A stretch of DNA of 64,000 nt. It comes from JBBQVS01 sp964250805. Lineage in GTDB: Bacteria > Chloroflexota > Ktedonobacteria > Ktedonobacterales > Ktedonobacteraceae. Position numbers and translations under genes: made by a program. Of this stretch, positions 1 through 9,110 are shown in pieces; positions within the stretch are counted from its first letter, which is position 1, and every line of letters begins with the position of its first letter. A model generated the notes under the pieces. It had not been told where the DNA came from and did not search any database. It was given only the letters and a program-made list of their open reading frames with translations. The DNA is taken from the NCBI GenBank assembly GCA_964250805.1, contig CAXUHG010000013.1:1-64000 (forward strand), in the 5' to 3' direction.

Positions 1-63
1 CAGATGATGAACGAGGCGTTCGGCAAAATTGAGGTCCCAGCTTCTCTTCAGGAAATACAGTAA
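1..63 (+). CDS. C-terminal end of an unidentified protein (partial)
   Basis: Twenty codons in frame 1 run from the window edge to a TAA at 61-63. The visible tail ends in SLQEIQ. The stop abuts a long hairpin shared with the convergent methyltransferase gene, which fits a gene end. Too little is present to name a family. Confidence 0.5.
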   Translation, partial: QMMNEAFGKIEVPASLQEIQ

Positions 64-117
64 GAGGTAAATAAAGAAGAGTTCGTGTTTCACGAACTCT
101 TCTTTATTTACCTCTTA
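61..117. terminator. 27-bp perfect hairpin between convergent genes
   Basis: Perfect inverted repeat, arms 61-87 and 91-117, with a TTT loop. Both flanking genes end into it: the + strand TAA forms the first bases of the left arm, and the - strand stop at 104-106 lies inside the right arm. It probably acts as a bidirectional terminator or as an mRNA 3'-end stabiliser. There is no long U tract beyond the stem, so the factor-independent mechanism is inferred. Confidence 0.75.
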
Positions 118-1204
118 CTACATACCTTTTACCAAAAGGTTGTGCAGCCACTACTGTTACCTCTTGGCGATTATGGAATAGCTGATGGGCCTGCACTACA
201 CGGTATGCTTTGCTCATAATATTGAGCGCATCTTTAAGCGTATGTAAGGGATCAATATTAACGGTAGCATGTGGTAGTTTGAACACACTAATAATAAATC
301 CTTCGTTCTTTAGACAACGTGAGGCATATGCAAGACCACGCGCCGCTTCTCGTGCATCCATACGCATGTCATTAACAATGACATCGAAAGTCTCTCTCTT
401 TCTTATAGCCTCTTCGATATAATCCTCCGCGTAGCCTCGGTAGTGTTCAAATCTTTGCCTTCTTTCCAAACGTGGATCTAGCTTTGCTGGATCAACTGCT
501 ACCACTTGCATGTGAGCTTCGAGCAGAAGTTGTGTCCAACCTCCTGGGGCAGCACCGAGGTCTAAAACACGTTTTCCAGGTTCAAGTGAGATATCGAAGT
601 ATTCCAATGCTTCCAGGAGCTTGAACTCTGCCCGACTGATTTGCTCTGATGTCTGAGCGAAATGCCTTGCCCCTCCAGGCCATGCACTCAAATTCTCTTC
701 AACACTTGAAATGCCTACGTAACCTTGATACATTGTGCAAAGAAGCGAAATCACAACTTGTGGCTTCTTGATGTCTTCAATCGCGCCTGTCTCGTCAGCA
801 AATGCTTCGGCAAGTGCCTGATTAAGACGACCACTACTATAGGGCCGTATGCCGAGCCTCTTGTCGGTCTGCACAAAGCGAGATTGTACTGCAAAATGTA
901 CTCCTCGTTCTAGCTGTAGAAATGTTGGTAGGTCCGCAATTTCTATTGCTATCTCTACCAAATCCTGCTCTGTATTTGTAAGATAGAGCGTTTTCTGAAC
1001 TGGTGCTATGTGACGTATAAAAACAAGATGTTCCTTCGCTGCACGCTTTTGTAGCGCATGACTGTCTGAGGTATGACATAGAAACGTACTATCGGTCAGT
1101 TCTTCTGTGATTGATAAGTCGGTATCTAATTGTTTTAATTCGGCAATACCTGCTTGTATGAATTCAGGATTAGCCGTGATAATGATTGAATTTTCTATAC
1201 TCAC
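104..1204 (-). CDS. RlmM/FtsJ-like rRNA 2'-O-methyltransferase
   Basis: A 366-residue protein, the usual length for RlmM (23S rRNA C2498 2'-O-methyltransferase). The N-terminal ~150 residues resemble the RNA-binding THUMP/ferredoxin-like part. The C-terminal half is a Rossmann methyltransferase: SAM motif I DLGAAPGGWTQ at 215-225, an acidic strand end at VDPA (237-240), VNDMR near 275 and a catalytic-type Lys in VFKLPH near 308. A Lys in SRAEFKL (~195) matches the first Lys of the K-D-K-E set. Assignment to the RlmM group is from family knowledge; another RrmJ/FtsJ-like RNA substrate is possible. The gene ends inside the shared hairpin. Confidence 0.85.
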   Translation of the reverse strand: MSIENSIIITANPEFIQAGIAELKQLDTDLSITEELTDSTFLCHTSDSHALQKRAAKEHLVFIRHIAPVQKTLYLTNTEQDLVEIAIEIADLPTFLQLERGVHFAVQSRFVQTDKRLGIRPYSSGRLNQALAEAFADETGAIEDIKKPQVVISLLCTMYQGYVGISSVEENLSAWPGGARHFAQTSEQISRAEFKLLEALEYFDISLEPGKRVLDLGAAPGGWTQLLLEAHMQVVAVDPAKLDPRLERRQRFEHYRGYAEDYIEEAIRKRETFDVIVNDMRMDAREAARGLAYASRCLKNEGFIISVFKLPHATVNIDPLHTLKDALNIMSKAYRVVQAHQLFHNRQEVTVVAAQPFGKRYVVRGK

Positions 1205-1287
1205 GATGTTTCCGTTACTTGAATAGATAAAATGGTGATGAAGTCTTCGTAGAAGGTATCATATCATTTGTCTCTCTGGTTGATGTA

Positions 1288-2244
1288 TCAGGTAGTGCGA
1301 AAGAGCCTCCAGCACCACAGCAATGCTAATGTCAGAGCAATAACGAGCAGTGTTAAGAGAAGCTTATGTGGTACATCCAGCTCGCTAGTATTTCCAGATG
1401 GGAATATATTTCCTGCTTGCTGTATAACAGTGGGAGGAGCAGTAGCCACTGCGTCAGGATGATGAAGGCTGTTCCATATTGGTTGTACTCCATCACTTCG
1501 TTGACCATGCGTTGTTCCAGCATTGTCTCCATTTCCGCCATCACTGTTTCCATCATCACTATTTCCACCACTGCCATTTCCACTGCCATTTCCGTTAGGG
1601 ATTCCTCTGTTATTTCTATCTGCACGAGCAGTTGCGGTTGCCTCAGCCTTCGTTTTTGTTGCTGTAGGTGGTACAACTGAAGCCATATTACCGCTATCAA
1701 TGGTGGGCGCACTGGCGATGACCCACGATGAACCGCCATCGGGAATACGAGCATATGATTGATCTTCTCCCATTGGGGGTATCTTTACTTCATCAACAAC
1801 AATACCTCCAATGAGTAGTCGCCATGTAGCAGTTTCAGTAGATGAAAAATTTGCATTCATGCGTGGGAAAACAACAAGAAAACCGTGTGGAGCAATTGCT
1901 GAACCAAAAGGTAAATAGAAGGGGTTAGTGTTTGGTCCACAGTCTATAGTAGTATGCACCGAGTAGAGATCGAATGGCTGATCTTGTGCGTTGTAGATTT
2001 CTATCCAACTATCATGCCCGGTATCATATGTATTGAACTCACTACAATTCCAGGTAGAATGAGGTGTAAGTAAAGCTTCGTTGATAAAGAGAACGCCGCT
2101 AATTGCTGGTGGTTGCACAAGAGTACCGGAGACGGGAGGGGGATTTACAGGCGCACAATGTGGCTGTGTCGTCGAGGGAGAAAAAGACAGGCTCAACTGC
2201 AAAACAAGAAAGAAAAGAACTCCAAAAATCGTAAAACGCCACAC
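1288..2244 (-). CDS. Secreted, membrane-anchored lamin-tail-domain protein
   Basis: I place the start at GTG 2244 because AAGGAGG lies 8 bases upstream; the frame is open further, to 2289, but that extension contains the ribosome site. The protein (318 aa) begins with a hydrophobic signal (WRFTIFGVLFFLVLQ) and then has a lamin-tail fold: LFINEALL, DSWIEIYN, PFGSAIAPHGFLVVF, SYARIPDG. A low-complexity Gly/Asn/Ser/Asp linker follows and it ends in a single transmembrane helix (LLLTLLVIALTLALLW) with a short basic tail. Lamin-tail domains in bacteria occur on surface proteins and extracellular nucleases. No catalytic domain is seen here, so an adhesive or structural wall role is an inference. 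Confidence 0.75.
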   Translation of the reverse strand: MWRFTIFGVLFFLVLQLSLSFSPSTTQPHCAPVNPPPVSGTLVQPPAISGVLFINEALLTPHSTWNCSEFNTYDTGHDSWIEIYNAQDQPFDLYSVHTTIDCGPNTNPFYLPFGSAIAPHGFLVVFPRMNANFSSTETATWRLLIGGIVVDEVKIPPMGEDQSYARIPDGGSSWVIASAPTIDSGNMASVVPPTATKTKAEATATARADRNNRGIPNGNGSGNGSGGNSDDGNSDGGNGDNAGTTHGQRSDGVQPIWNSLHHPDAVATAPPTVIQQAGNIFPSGNTSELDVPHKLLLTLLVIALTLALLWCWRLFRTT

Positions 2245-2356
2245 ATTCCCATCCTCCTTTATAAAATTTGTCGCACTACGTAATAACATAAATGCTTATC
2301 CATAGTGATAGATCAGTTGTATTAACTGGACTGGTGCAGCACTATGGATAAGTGTT

Positions 2357-2542
2357 TTATTGTGAAAGATACTTGAATGGAACTGCATTTTGACGCGGAA
2401 ACCGTTCGCTCACGACTCTGCGTACCGCTACTAAGCTGCTTTCTCCAAGTGTGAAAGCAATGATTGTGCCGATGACGATGCCGCAGATGCCCCCTAATGC
2501 AATGCCTTCCAGGAACATCTTGTTACGAAAAAATGTCATCAT
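2357..2542 (-). CDS. Small one-helix membrane protein
   Basis: About 61 residues from ATG 2542; a GTG at 2548 in the same frame is an alternative. One transmembrane helix, rich in Gly and Ile (GIALGGICGIVIGTIIAF), is followed by a basic soluble tail (RRVVSERFPRQ). AAAAGGTG precedes the ATG. It starts about 20 bases after the end of rsfS on the same strand, so the two are probably cotranscribed. No family recognised; YtxH-like small envelope proteins have a similar layout. Confidence 0.55.
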   Translation of the reverse strand: MMTFFRNKMFLEGIALGGICGIVIGTIIAFTLGESSLVAVRRVVSERFPRQNAVPFKYLSQ

Positions 2543-2561
2543 TGTCACCTTTTCTTTTCTA

Positions 2562-2921
2562 CTATTGCAGGTATACTACTGTTTTCGCCTCGCTCCAAAG
2601 ACGCTCAAGCCGATAATACTCTCGCTCCTTAGGTGCAAAAACATGAACGATAATGTCTCCGTAGTCGAGAAGAATCCATCCTGTTTCAGCATCACCCTCA
2701 CGATAGAGCAATTGTGCTCCCTGTTTTTTTAAGTCATCGTTCAGTGCGTCCGCGATAGATTGAATCTGACGAGCGTTGTTACCGGTACAGATGACAAAGT
2801 AGTCCGCTATCGACGAAATGTCACGGATATCAAGTAAAAGAACATCCGAAGCTTTTTTGTCAGACGCGATATCGACTGCTGCTTTTGCTAACTGGGCAGG
2901 CTCTAGCTGAATTCCCTCCAC
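2562..2921 (-). CDS. rsfS: Ribosome silencing factor RsfS
   Basis: A 119-residue protein with the RsfS/Iojap signature: KKASDVLLLDIRD, SSIADYFVICTGNNARQIQSI, and DYGDIIVHVFAPKEREYYRLERLW. RsfS binds uL14 on the 50S subunit and blocks subunit joining when nutrients are short. The start is a GTG with AAGGGAG 5 bases upstream. Length and motif order are typical. In many bacteria it sits beside nadD; here no nadD is visible. Confidence 0.93.
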   Translation of the reverse strand: MEGIQLEPAQLAKAAVDIASDKKASDVLLLDIRDISSIADYFVICTGNNARQIQSIADALNDDLKKQGAQLLYREGDAETGWILLDYGDIIVHVFAPKEREYYRLERLWSEAKTVVYLQ

Positions 2922-3101
2922 AAGTACTCCCTTAATAGCACATTGCTTACCATGTGCAGATGTTGTTCTATGGAACAGTTTGGCTTTTCTTTGTAGGCAT
3001 TATAACATGATATGACGAACTTGTTAAGTATGTTGTTAAGAAAGGGTGGGTGCTTTAGGAAAGATGCTATCCCTGCTCTCTTCCCTAAAAACGAGGCAAA
3101 G

Positions 3102-4634
3102 CTACTGCTTTTTTACCTGTTCAATAGCTTCCAACCACTCTTCTTTAGAGGTGTGATGAGCCACATCAATCATTTGCACCAACTCTGAACGTAACTCGCC
3201 GAGAGTGCCCCATCCTTCTGCGTCAACATCATATTTGTGAATGGTCTCTTCGTTACGTTGATGTACCCAGACAAAGGTATCATCTGCAAGTGTGGTATAT
3301 TTATCGACGACTCCGCTTAACACTTCACGTACCACATCCTCTACAAAATGTGGGTTCGCATGTGCTTTGTTGACAATGTAAAGCTCGTCTGGTCGTTTGA
3401 GCAGGGCGTAATTTTCAGAACTCATTGCGTTCTCGACCAGTGCTACAAGGTCTCCAGCTTCGATATCCTGATCCGTCCCTATGAGCAGAGTCGCACGTCC
3501 TCTTTGATTATGTGTTGCCAGTGGTGTTACGCTCAACATTTTTTCGATTGCGTCCTGCTGGAAGCCCTCTTCCTGCAAACGCATTCTTGCAAACGAATGC
3601 ACCATATCCTGAGCGCATGGGCACGCAACCATGCCTTCGACCTCAACACCCAGGAGTCGTCGGCAGCCTTCCTTCGTCGCTACCGCCTGTGCTAACAGCC
3701 CATACACCTCCTGTGTCCGACGGCCTGATACTGGCGTCCACTTTTGCAGCGGAAGTGAAGTATGAATATGAACCTCCGCACGTGATACCACCTGCCGCTC
3801 TACAATTGCCTGTGCCACAGACTCCGCAAGTAGCTCAATGCGGGGCCAACTCGTATTTGCCTTCTCTTCCAAGACTTCTTCGAGTACATCGCTGAAGCGC
3901 GACATATGCACGCCTGCACGCTTGGTGTCGAGATCGGCATACAAATCAAATGATGCCTCAAACCATTGCTGTCGCTCTCCCGCACCCAGCAACCCCGCAC
4001 CCAGCAACAAGGCTTTTTTGATGCCAACGACGCCTGCACGTCCAAGACGTACATGAATAGATGGCGCGCCGCTTTGAATATCCCTGTCAAGCGCGATCTT
4101 CAGGTTTGCCGCTAGCATGGTTACGCCTTCATGCGATACACCATCTGCCAACTCTTGCGCGGTGCGACCACTTGAAGGATCAATCACGTTTGGTGATATT
4201 TCGGCAAGCGGAATAAGTACGAATGCCCGCTCTTGCATACGCGGATGCGGAATAGTCAGGATATCTTGCTCAATTTGCACGTTGTCATACAACAAAATGT
4301 CGATATCTATAGGACGTGGGCCGTTGCGGAAGGAGGGTTGCCTTCCCAGTGCGACCTCGATGGCCTTTACTTCCTGGAGTAGTTCTTGTACTGAAAGTTC
4401 TGTCTTGCCACAGAGAACCATATTGAGAAAGCGCGGCTGGTCGAGATAACCCACCGGCTCAGTCTCGTAGACCGATGAGAGGGTATCTATCTCTACCTTC
4501 TCGCGCAGTCGTTGTATCGCCGCCGCAAGATTTCCACGTCGATCTCCAAGATTTGACCCAAGCGCAAGATAGGCGATATGCGTGGGGGTGCTGGTACGTG
4601 GAAACAGTGGCGAAGTGTTTGTATCAAAACTCAT
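3102..4634 (-). CDS. Fused HPPK (FolK) and GTP cyclohydrolase IB (FolE2/MptA type)
   Basis: Start chosen at ATG 4634 (AGAGAGG upstream), because the longer open frame would overlap the preceding gene; this gives 510 aa. Residues 18-155 are 6-hydroxymethyl-dihydropterin pyrophosphokinase: ALGSNLGDR (24-32) and the Mg-binding PIDIDILLYDN (108-118). Residues ~172-500 are a GTP cyclohydrolase of the FolE2/MptA class: GVHMSRFSD near 241 and CPCAQDM at 338-344 with its metal/catalytic Cys. The protein thus couples the first committed pterin step to the pyrophosphorylation that precedes dihydropteroate synthesis, but without an aldolase (FolB). FolE2 enzymes work with metals other than zinc. The fusion is seen directly; the archaeal-like character of the second domain is a judgement from the CPCAQ motif. 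Confidence 0.88.
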   Translation of the reverse strand: MSFDTNTSPLFPRTSTPTHIAYLALGSNLGDRRGNLAAAIQRLREKVEIDTLSSVYETEPVGYLDQPRFLNMVLCGKTELSVQELLQEVKAIEVALGRQPSFRNGPRPIDIDILLYDNVQIEQDILTIPHPRMQERAFVLIPLAEISPNVIDPSSGRTAQELADGVSHEGVTMLAANLKIALDRDIQSGAPSIHVRLGRAGVVGIKKALLLGAGLLGAGERQQWFEASFDLYADLDTKRAGVHMSRFSDVLEEVLEEKANTSWPRIELLAESVAQAIVERQVVSRAEVHIHTSLPLQKWTPVSGRRTQEVYGLLAQAVATKEGCRRLLGVEVEGMVACPCAQDMVHSFARMRLQEEGFQQDAIEKMLSVTPLATHNQRGRATLLIGTDQDIEAGDLVALVENAMSSENYALLKRPDELYIVNKAHANPHFVEDVVREVLSGVVDKYTTLADDTFVWVHQRNEETIHKYDVDAEGWGTLGELRSELVQMIDVAHHTSKEEWLEAIEQVKKQ

Positions 4635-4713
4635 GAAAACAACCTCTCTAAAAAGACGTTCTAATCCCAAGACATTATAACAAACGGCTTGTTGAAATTG
4701 TTTCCGCTTCTCT

Positions 4714-6540
4714 TCATTTCTGGAAAACCCATACATTGCTAAAAACTGCCTCGGTTCCGCCCACGCTATCGCCTCCGACCAAAAAACCAATCAGGCCAGA
4801 AGTATAGCCGTCGTCGCTAAACGTTGTCACCAATAATTGTTTGTTCATATAGAAACGAAACTGCGTTCCCGTTGCAACGATTAAAAATGTGTTGATTTGT
4901 CCATAGCCGTTAATAATAGCATTGGAATAGGTCCAATCAATCAATACAAGCCAGTTGAGCGGGTCGTTTCCTATTGCCCTTACGAAACGATAGTAACCTT
5001 GACCGCTTATTTCTAAGACGTAAAAAGCTCTTGTATCGGGTCTAAGTCGAAAGACAACTCCATAAATATCACCGCGTAGGAGTTGCGCTTGAGCAGTAAT
5101 CACTACATTGGAAAAAGTTCTTTGATTAGAATAACACCATGCCACCGTATGCGTTGTTTGTGTTGAAGATGCATAGACATGATAGCCCTGTGGTGAAAAG
5201 TAGCATTGTATTCCGTCGTCTAGCCACCCTCCACTTTGTTCCGTCATACTGTTGGCATAGAGTACATTCCCAGCACCCAGTGATGCCGTGATGCCCGCTG
5301 TCGCCTGCACCCGTGCCTGCGCCGCCAGCGTTGCTTGAACATTAACTGTACTTGTTGGCGTTGCTGTTTTAATATGTGATATGCCTGTCGCTCGCATTGT
5401 ATGACCTGAACTTATGGGAGGTGTGCCTCTGGTTTTCCAGGTTGTGCCTGCGAAAAGTGCTAAAGATAGTAAGAATAGACAAAGCAAAGCAATCAGTATA
5501 GTGCGCAGAGGCTTTCTAGGTGTACGCTGCTCTACAAGTGGTGGTAGAGGAGATGGTGCGTGTTTGAGTGGAAAGAGAGGCACTTTTTCATCTTCTGCCA
5601 GGAGTTCCTGCGTTGAAAGAATATGGGTATCACGCGATATTTTTGTTGGTATATGTGAAAAACTGTTTCCATGTGTCTCATTATGCGTTAGTAAATCATC
5701 ATTAAAAAATCTGTTTGCATGTTCTTGTTGAAGTGCTTTTCTATATGCAGCGGCGAATATGCGGGCTTCCTGGTAACGCTCATTGGGGTCTTTTTCTAAG
5801 TCTTTATTAATAACTTCCTAAATAACTTGCTTAATATCTGTGTTTATCTCGCGTGGGCGCGGTGGTGGCGATTGAATATGTTTGAGCGAAACAGCAACCG
5901 GCGATTCAGCGGTAAAGGGAAGGCGACCAGTGAGCATTTGATATAGAACAACACCCAATGCATAAAGGTCGCTACGATAGTCATGTTGTCCATTAGACTG
6001 TTCTGGTGCCATGTATTCTGGTGTGCCAATCATCGCACCAGTATGTGTCAACGACTCCGCCTCTACCTTTGCTTTGACAAGGCCAAAATCAACAAGGTAC
6101 GCGTGACCATCCAGGCGTAGCAGAATATTGGATGGTTTTACATCACGATGCACGACGCCATGATCGTGTGCATATTGCAATGCCGAGGCGATTTGCTCAA
6201 GAAAGCTCCCCGCCTCTTCTAATGTGAGTTTTTCTCTTTTCACAAGATAGTCGCGGAGTGTACCGCCCTCGATGTATGGCATAACGAGGTAGTACCACGG
6301 ACGTTGCTCTCCAAAATCATAGAGAGCTAATATATTATCGTGTGAGAGCGTACCAACTGCTAGAGCTTCGCGCTCGAAACGACGTACAAATGGCTCGTCG
6401 CTTCCATATAACACCTTGACCGCGACCTTGCGCCGCACTCGACGGTCATAGCCGAGGTATACCTCTGACATGCCGCCCTGAGCAACACGACGTCGGAGTT
6501 CATAGCGACCAAGCGTCGAACCTTCTATCCCCTTTACCAC
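4714..6540 (-). pseudogene. Membrane Ser/Thr protein kinase interrupted by one in-frame TAG
   Basis: Start taken at GTG 6540 (GGAAGTGAGG upstream). The N-terminal kinase has all key residues: Gly loop VAQGGMSEVYLG, Lys in VAVKV (~42), HRDVKPSN (131-138), DFG (151-153), APE (178-180). At 5818-5820 a TAG replaces one codon. The same frame then continues without shift as EVINKDLEKDPNERYQ, the normal end of the kinase fold, through a linker and one transmembrane helix (ILIALLCLFLLSLALFAG), to an extracytoplasmic beta-sandwich (LamG/concanavalin-like, residues ~400-607) ending at 4714. Read through, the product is about 608 aa. The stop removes helix alphaI, the membrane anchor and the sensor. A recent nonsense mutation or a sequencing error is likeliest; the open second half suggests little decay. 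Confidence 0.8.
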
Positions 6541-6620
6541 ATCTACCTCACTTCCACCCAACCTAAAAGAGAATATGAATTTTATAGTATAACATCAGTC
6601 ATGATGTGATCATTTTTCGT

Positions 6621-6764
6621 ATTTCGTAGGGACCAGATTTATCGCGTCCGAAAGCGTGATTTATCACGCGAGATCATGTTTGAAATGGCTTATAGACAGA
6701 GTTCACCAATATTTCGCTCAATGAATTGAGCAAGCGGACGCGATAAATCTGGTCCCTACGAAAT
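6621..6764. repeat. Foldback repeat, GTAGGGACC family, long-loop type
   Basis: Perfect 30-bp terminal inverted repeats at 6621-6650 and 6735-6764 (core GTAGGGACC...CGCGTCC), with two smaller dyads inside (GTGATTTATCACG and CGCTCAATGAATTGAGC). The same interior dyads recur in the element at 63342-63473, so these two are copies of one ~135-bp element. It occupies the space upstream of the kinase and downstream of the PIG-L gene. No ORF inside. Confidence 0.85.
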
Positions 6765-6823
6765 TGTGTTCTGAATCAGAACAATACAGTATCATAGGTT
6801 GGCTTATACTTGTATAAGACTGA

Positions 6824-7639
6824 TTAGCCTACTGTCCAGTAACGTTCGAGACAAACGGTTTCGACAGGTCGAATCGCGTGTGTATATGTCTCCATTGCCC
6901 TGTGCATAGTCGTCAGATCGCCGAAGTTTGGACCGATCTGTGACGTGTACATGTCGGAGGCTTCTAAGCGAAACGGTAGCATCTCAGACATTTCAACGAG
7001 GGCTGGCTCCAGATTTTCACCTAGTTCTTGCATGCGAGCCTCGCGTGCCCCCGCCTTCAGCACATATGGGAACTCCTCGTAGAGATACACCTTCGAGCCA
7101 CGCTGTGCAAGTCGGTCTACGGCTGATGCAACTAGTTGATGGTCAACATGATTTCCAACGCCCAATGGTCCGTACCATGCGGCATCAGGTAAACGTTCTG
7201 CTAGCGCGACCAAATCCTCTGCTAACTGATGATCTATGGAGAGGTCGCCATTGTTGACGCTTCCGCCAATCAACTGCTCTTTTGTGGTGTAGTATGGTGG
7301 TGTGCCGCGATAGATGGCTTCGAGATAGTCGAGCCAGAGATAATCGACTTGCAGGTAATCGAGGGCGGCGGCGTCTTCCTGGCGGCGTGTCTCCATTGCT
7401 GCTCCTACGCCTTGACTAGGATTGATGCCCATTTCACGGTGAATTTGTGTGGCAACAGAGCTAAGTTGTGTATTCTCAGAGGGCACACCCGCAAAAACAG
7501 TAATCACAAGCGGACGTAGCCCATTACTAAGTTGCACGGCAAGCGTTCCACCACAAGAAAAGACCACATCGTCGAGATGAGGTGCGAGAAAGATGTGCCT
7601 ATGTCGAGTTGTAATATCGTTCAAGCTTTTTAGTTGCAC
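6824..7639 (-). CDS. PIG-L/LmbE-family zinc deacetylase
   Basis: 271 aa. The N-terminal zinc site FLAPHLDDVVFSCGGTL (APHxDD) and the later GVGNHVDHQLV (HxxH) define the LmbE/PIG-L fold, which removes acetyl groups from N-acetylglucosamine conjugates (MshB, BshB, GlcNAc-PI). GTG start with GGAGG 9 bases upstream. The substrate cannot be told from sequence. It stands alone between a foldback repeat and mutY, so the context gives no pathway. Confidence 0.85.
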   Translation of the reverse strand: MQLKSLNDITTRHRHIFLAPHLDDVVFSCGGTLAVQLSNGLRPLVITVFAGVPSENTQLSSVATQIHREMGINPSQGVGAAMETRRQEDAAALDYLQVDYLWLDYLEAIYRGTPPYYTTKEQLIGGSVNNGDLSIDHQLAEDLVALAERLPDAAWYGPLGVGNHVDHQLVASAVDRLAQRGSKVYLYEEFPYVLKAGAREARMQELGENLEPALVEMSEMLPFRLEASDMYTSQIGPNFGDLTTMHRAMETYTHAIRPVETVCLERYWTVG

Positions 7640-7691
7640 TATTGTAAACCTCCATAAAGAAATATATGTGTAATATAATGCTAAATATGTA

Positions 7692-8669
7692 TTATGGCAA
7701 CTTTACTCCGTCATCAGTCTTGTCGAGAAGGCCATCTTTTACGAGTCCGTCCACAATCTTCTGGAGCCACGCGTTGTCTTCTTCGCTAAAATCCGGTTTC
7801 AGTTGCGGTCCCAACTCGCTCAACGGCATTCTCTGCGATGTTGGTACGGAACGTAGTAGATTTACGATACGCCCACGAAAATAGCGATTACTGCTGGTAA
7901 ACGGCTGGCTCTTATACGCTGGCTTTTTCTCTGCCACTTTCCGCAATTGCTTAAACACTGTACCAGAAGGAAAGAGGCTATGCTGGCTCATCTCAGCGTA
8001 GGCGCAACAAGTCTCTTGTAGTGGACACTGCCCACAGCGCGGGTTATTGCTGGTGCAAATGGTGGCACCGAGGTCCATCAATGCCTGATTCCAGTTGTAC
8101 GCCTCGCCATCGGGCAAAACCTGTTCCGCATGTACGAGCATTTGGGCATCGTTCAACTTAGGTTCGGGATGTTCCAGGCCAAAGAAGATGCGATGTAGCA
8201 CACGTCGGATATTGGTATCGACGGTGGCAACCTGCTTATGATAGGCAAAGCACGCGATGGCACCTGCTGTATAGCGACCAACACCCTTCAACTTTAAGAG
8301 TTCTTCGATAGTGTCGGGAATACGTCCCTGATACTCGGCAATCACTTGACGCGCGATAGACTGTAGCCTTACCGCACGCATATTATAGCCAAGAGGTACC
8401 CAGACCGAGATAACATCCGCCGTCGATGCAGCGGCAAGCACCTCTAGCGTCGGGAACGCGGCAAGAAATTGAAGGTATTTAGGTAAGACACGATCAACCT
8501 GCGTCTGTTGCAACATGATTTCCGACACAAGAATTGCGTAGGGATCGCTGGTGACGCGCCAAGGCAGATCGCGTTTCTCAGCCGCATACCACTGTAGTAA
8601 AGAAATATGAACGCGTTCTGTAAAGTCTGGCTGAGAAGAAGAGAGCGCGGAGAAGGACGAGATGCCCAT
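7692..8669 (-). CDS. mutY: A/G-specific adenine glycosylase MutY
   Basis: 325 aa. HhH-GPD DNA glycosylase that removes adenine opposite 8-oxoguanine. Catalytic Glu50 in SEIMLQQTQV, helix-hairpin-helix LKGVGRYTAGAI (127-138), catalytic Asp151 in VDTNI, and the 4Fe-4S loop C205-x6-C212-x2-C215-x5-C221 are all present. The C-terminal ~95 residues do not look like the NUDIX-type 8-oxoG recognition domain of E. coli MutY; they resemble a short winged-helix-like region, so the protein is a short form. The start directly follows the stop of the upstream 102-codon gene (TAA then ATG), so the two are translationally coupled. Confidence 0.93.
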   Translation of the reverse strand: MGISSFSALSSSQPDFTERVHISLLQWYAAEKRDLPWRVTSDPYAILVSEIMLQQTQVDRVLPKYLQFLAAFPTLEVLAAASTADVISVWVPLGYNMRAVRLQSIARQVIAEYQGRIPDTIEELLKLKGVGRYTAGAIACFAYHKQVATVDTNIRRVLHRIFFGLEHPEPKLNDAQMLVHAEQVLPDGEAYNWNQALMDLGATICTSNNPRCGQCPLQETCCAYAEMSQHSLFPSGTVFKQLRKVAEKKPAYKSQPFTSSNRYFRGRIVNLLRSVPTSQRMPLSELGPQLKPDFSEEDNAWLQKIVDGLVKDGLLDKTDDGVKLP

Positions 8670-8978
8670 TTAGGATTTGCTCGGTTGTGATGGCACCGTC
8701 CGCGTTGCCTCCTGCTTTTTTTCATTAGTTGTTGCTTGGCTAGCCTCTTTCGCCTCGTTACGTTTGCGGGTCAGAAGCGAGAATACTGTATCGCCGCCTT
8801 CTTGCCAGCATTTGGCATCAGGTGCGGGCAAGTTCTCACATAGAATCCAGTCGTTTGCATCTTTCAGCACATGTCCCTTGATGCATTTTGCATACATCAC
8901 ATGGTCGTTCAAGTCTACATCTTCCGGTTTCACATGAGGCGAGGCAATCTTAGGAATAAAAAATCTACACCACGGCAC
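8670..8978 (-). CDS. Uncharacterised 102-aa protein coupled to mutY
   Basis: GTG start at 8978 with GGAAGG 9 bases upstream; the stop abuts the mutY ATG. The first ~65 residues look folded (VMYAKCIKGHVLKDANDW, three Cys) and the last ~30 are a charged, disordered Lys/Glu/Thr/Ser tail. No family recognised. Overlap with mutY expression suggests a shared transcript, not necessarily a shared function. Confidence 0.6.
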   Translation of the reverse strand: MPWCRFFIPKIASPHVKPEDVDLNDHVMYAKCIKGHVLKDANDWILCENLPAPDAKCWQEGGDTVFSLLTRKRNEAKEASQATTNEKKQEATRTVPSQPSKS

Positions 8979-9110
8979 GAGTAGGTACCTTCCTTATTTT
9001 CAATATACCCTTCATTACACGAAGGATTGCCACCATTATGAATTGCTCTGACAACACTCGATGGTAGCTTGGCCCTAATTATAGCGCATTTCGTCTGAGT
9101 TTGCTACTAG

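Noticed and set aside
1353..1754. 133-codon open frame overlapping the lamin-tail gene
   Set aside because: Shadow of a low-complexity repeat region; composition biased to Met/Glu/Val, no ribosome site.
5818..5820. TAG read as pyrrolysine
   Set aside because: No pyl genes in the window and no reason for pyrrolysine in a kinase helix; nonsense mutation or error is simpler.
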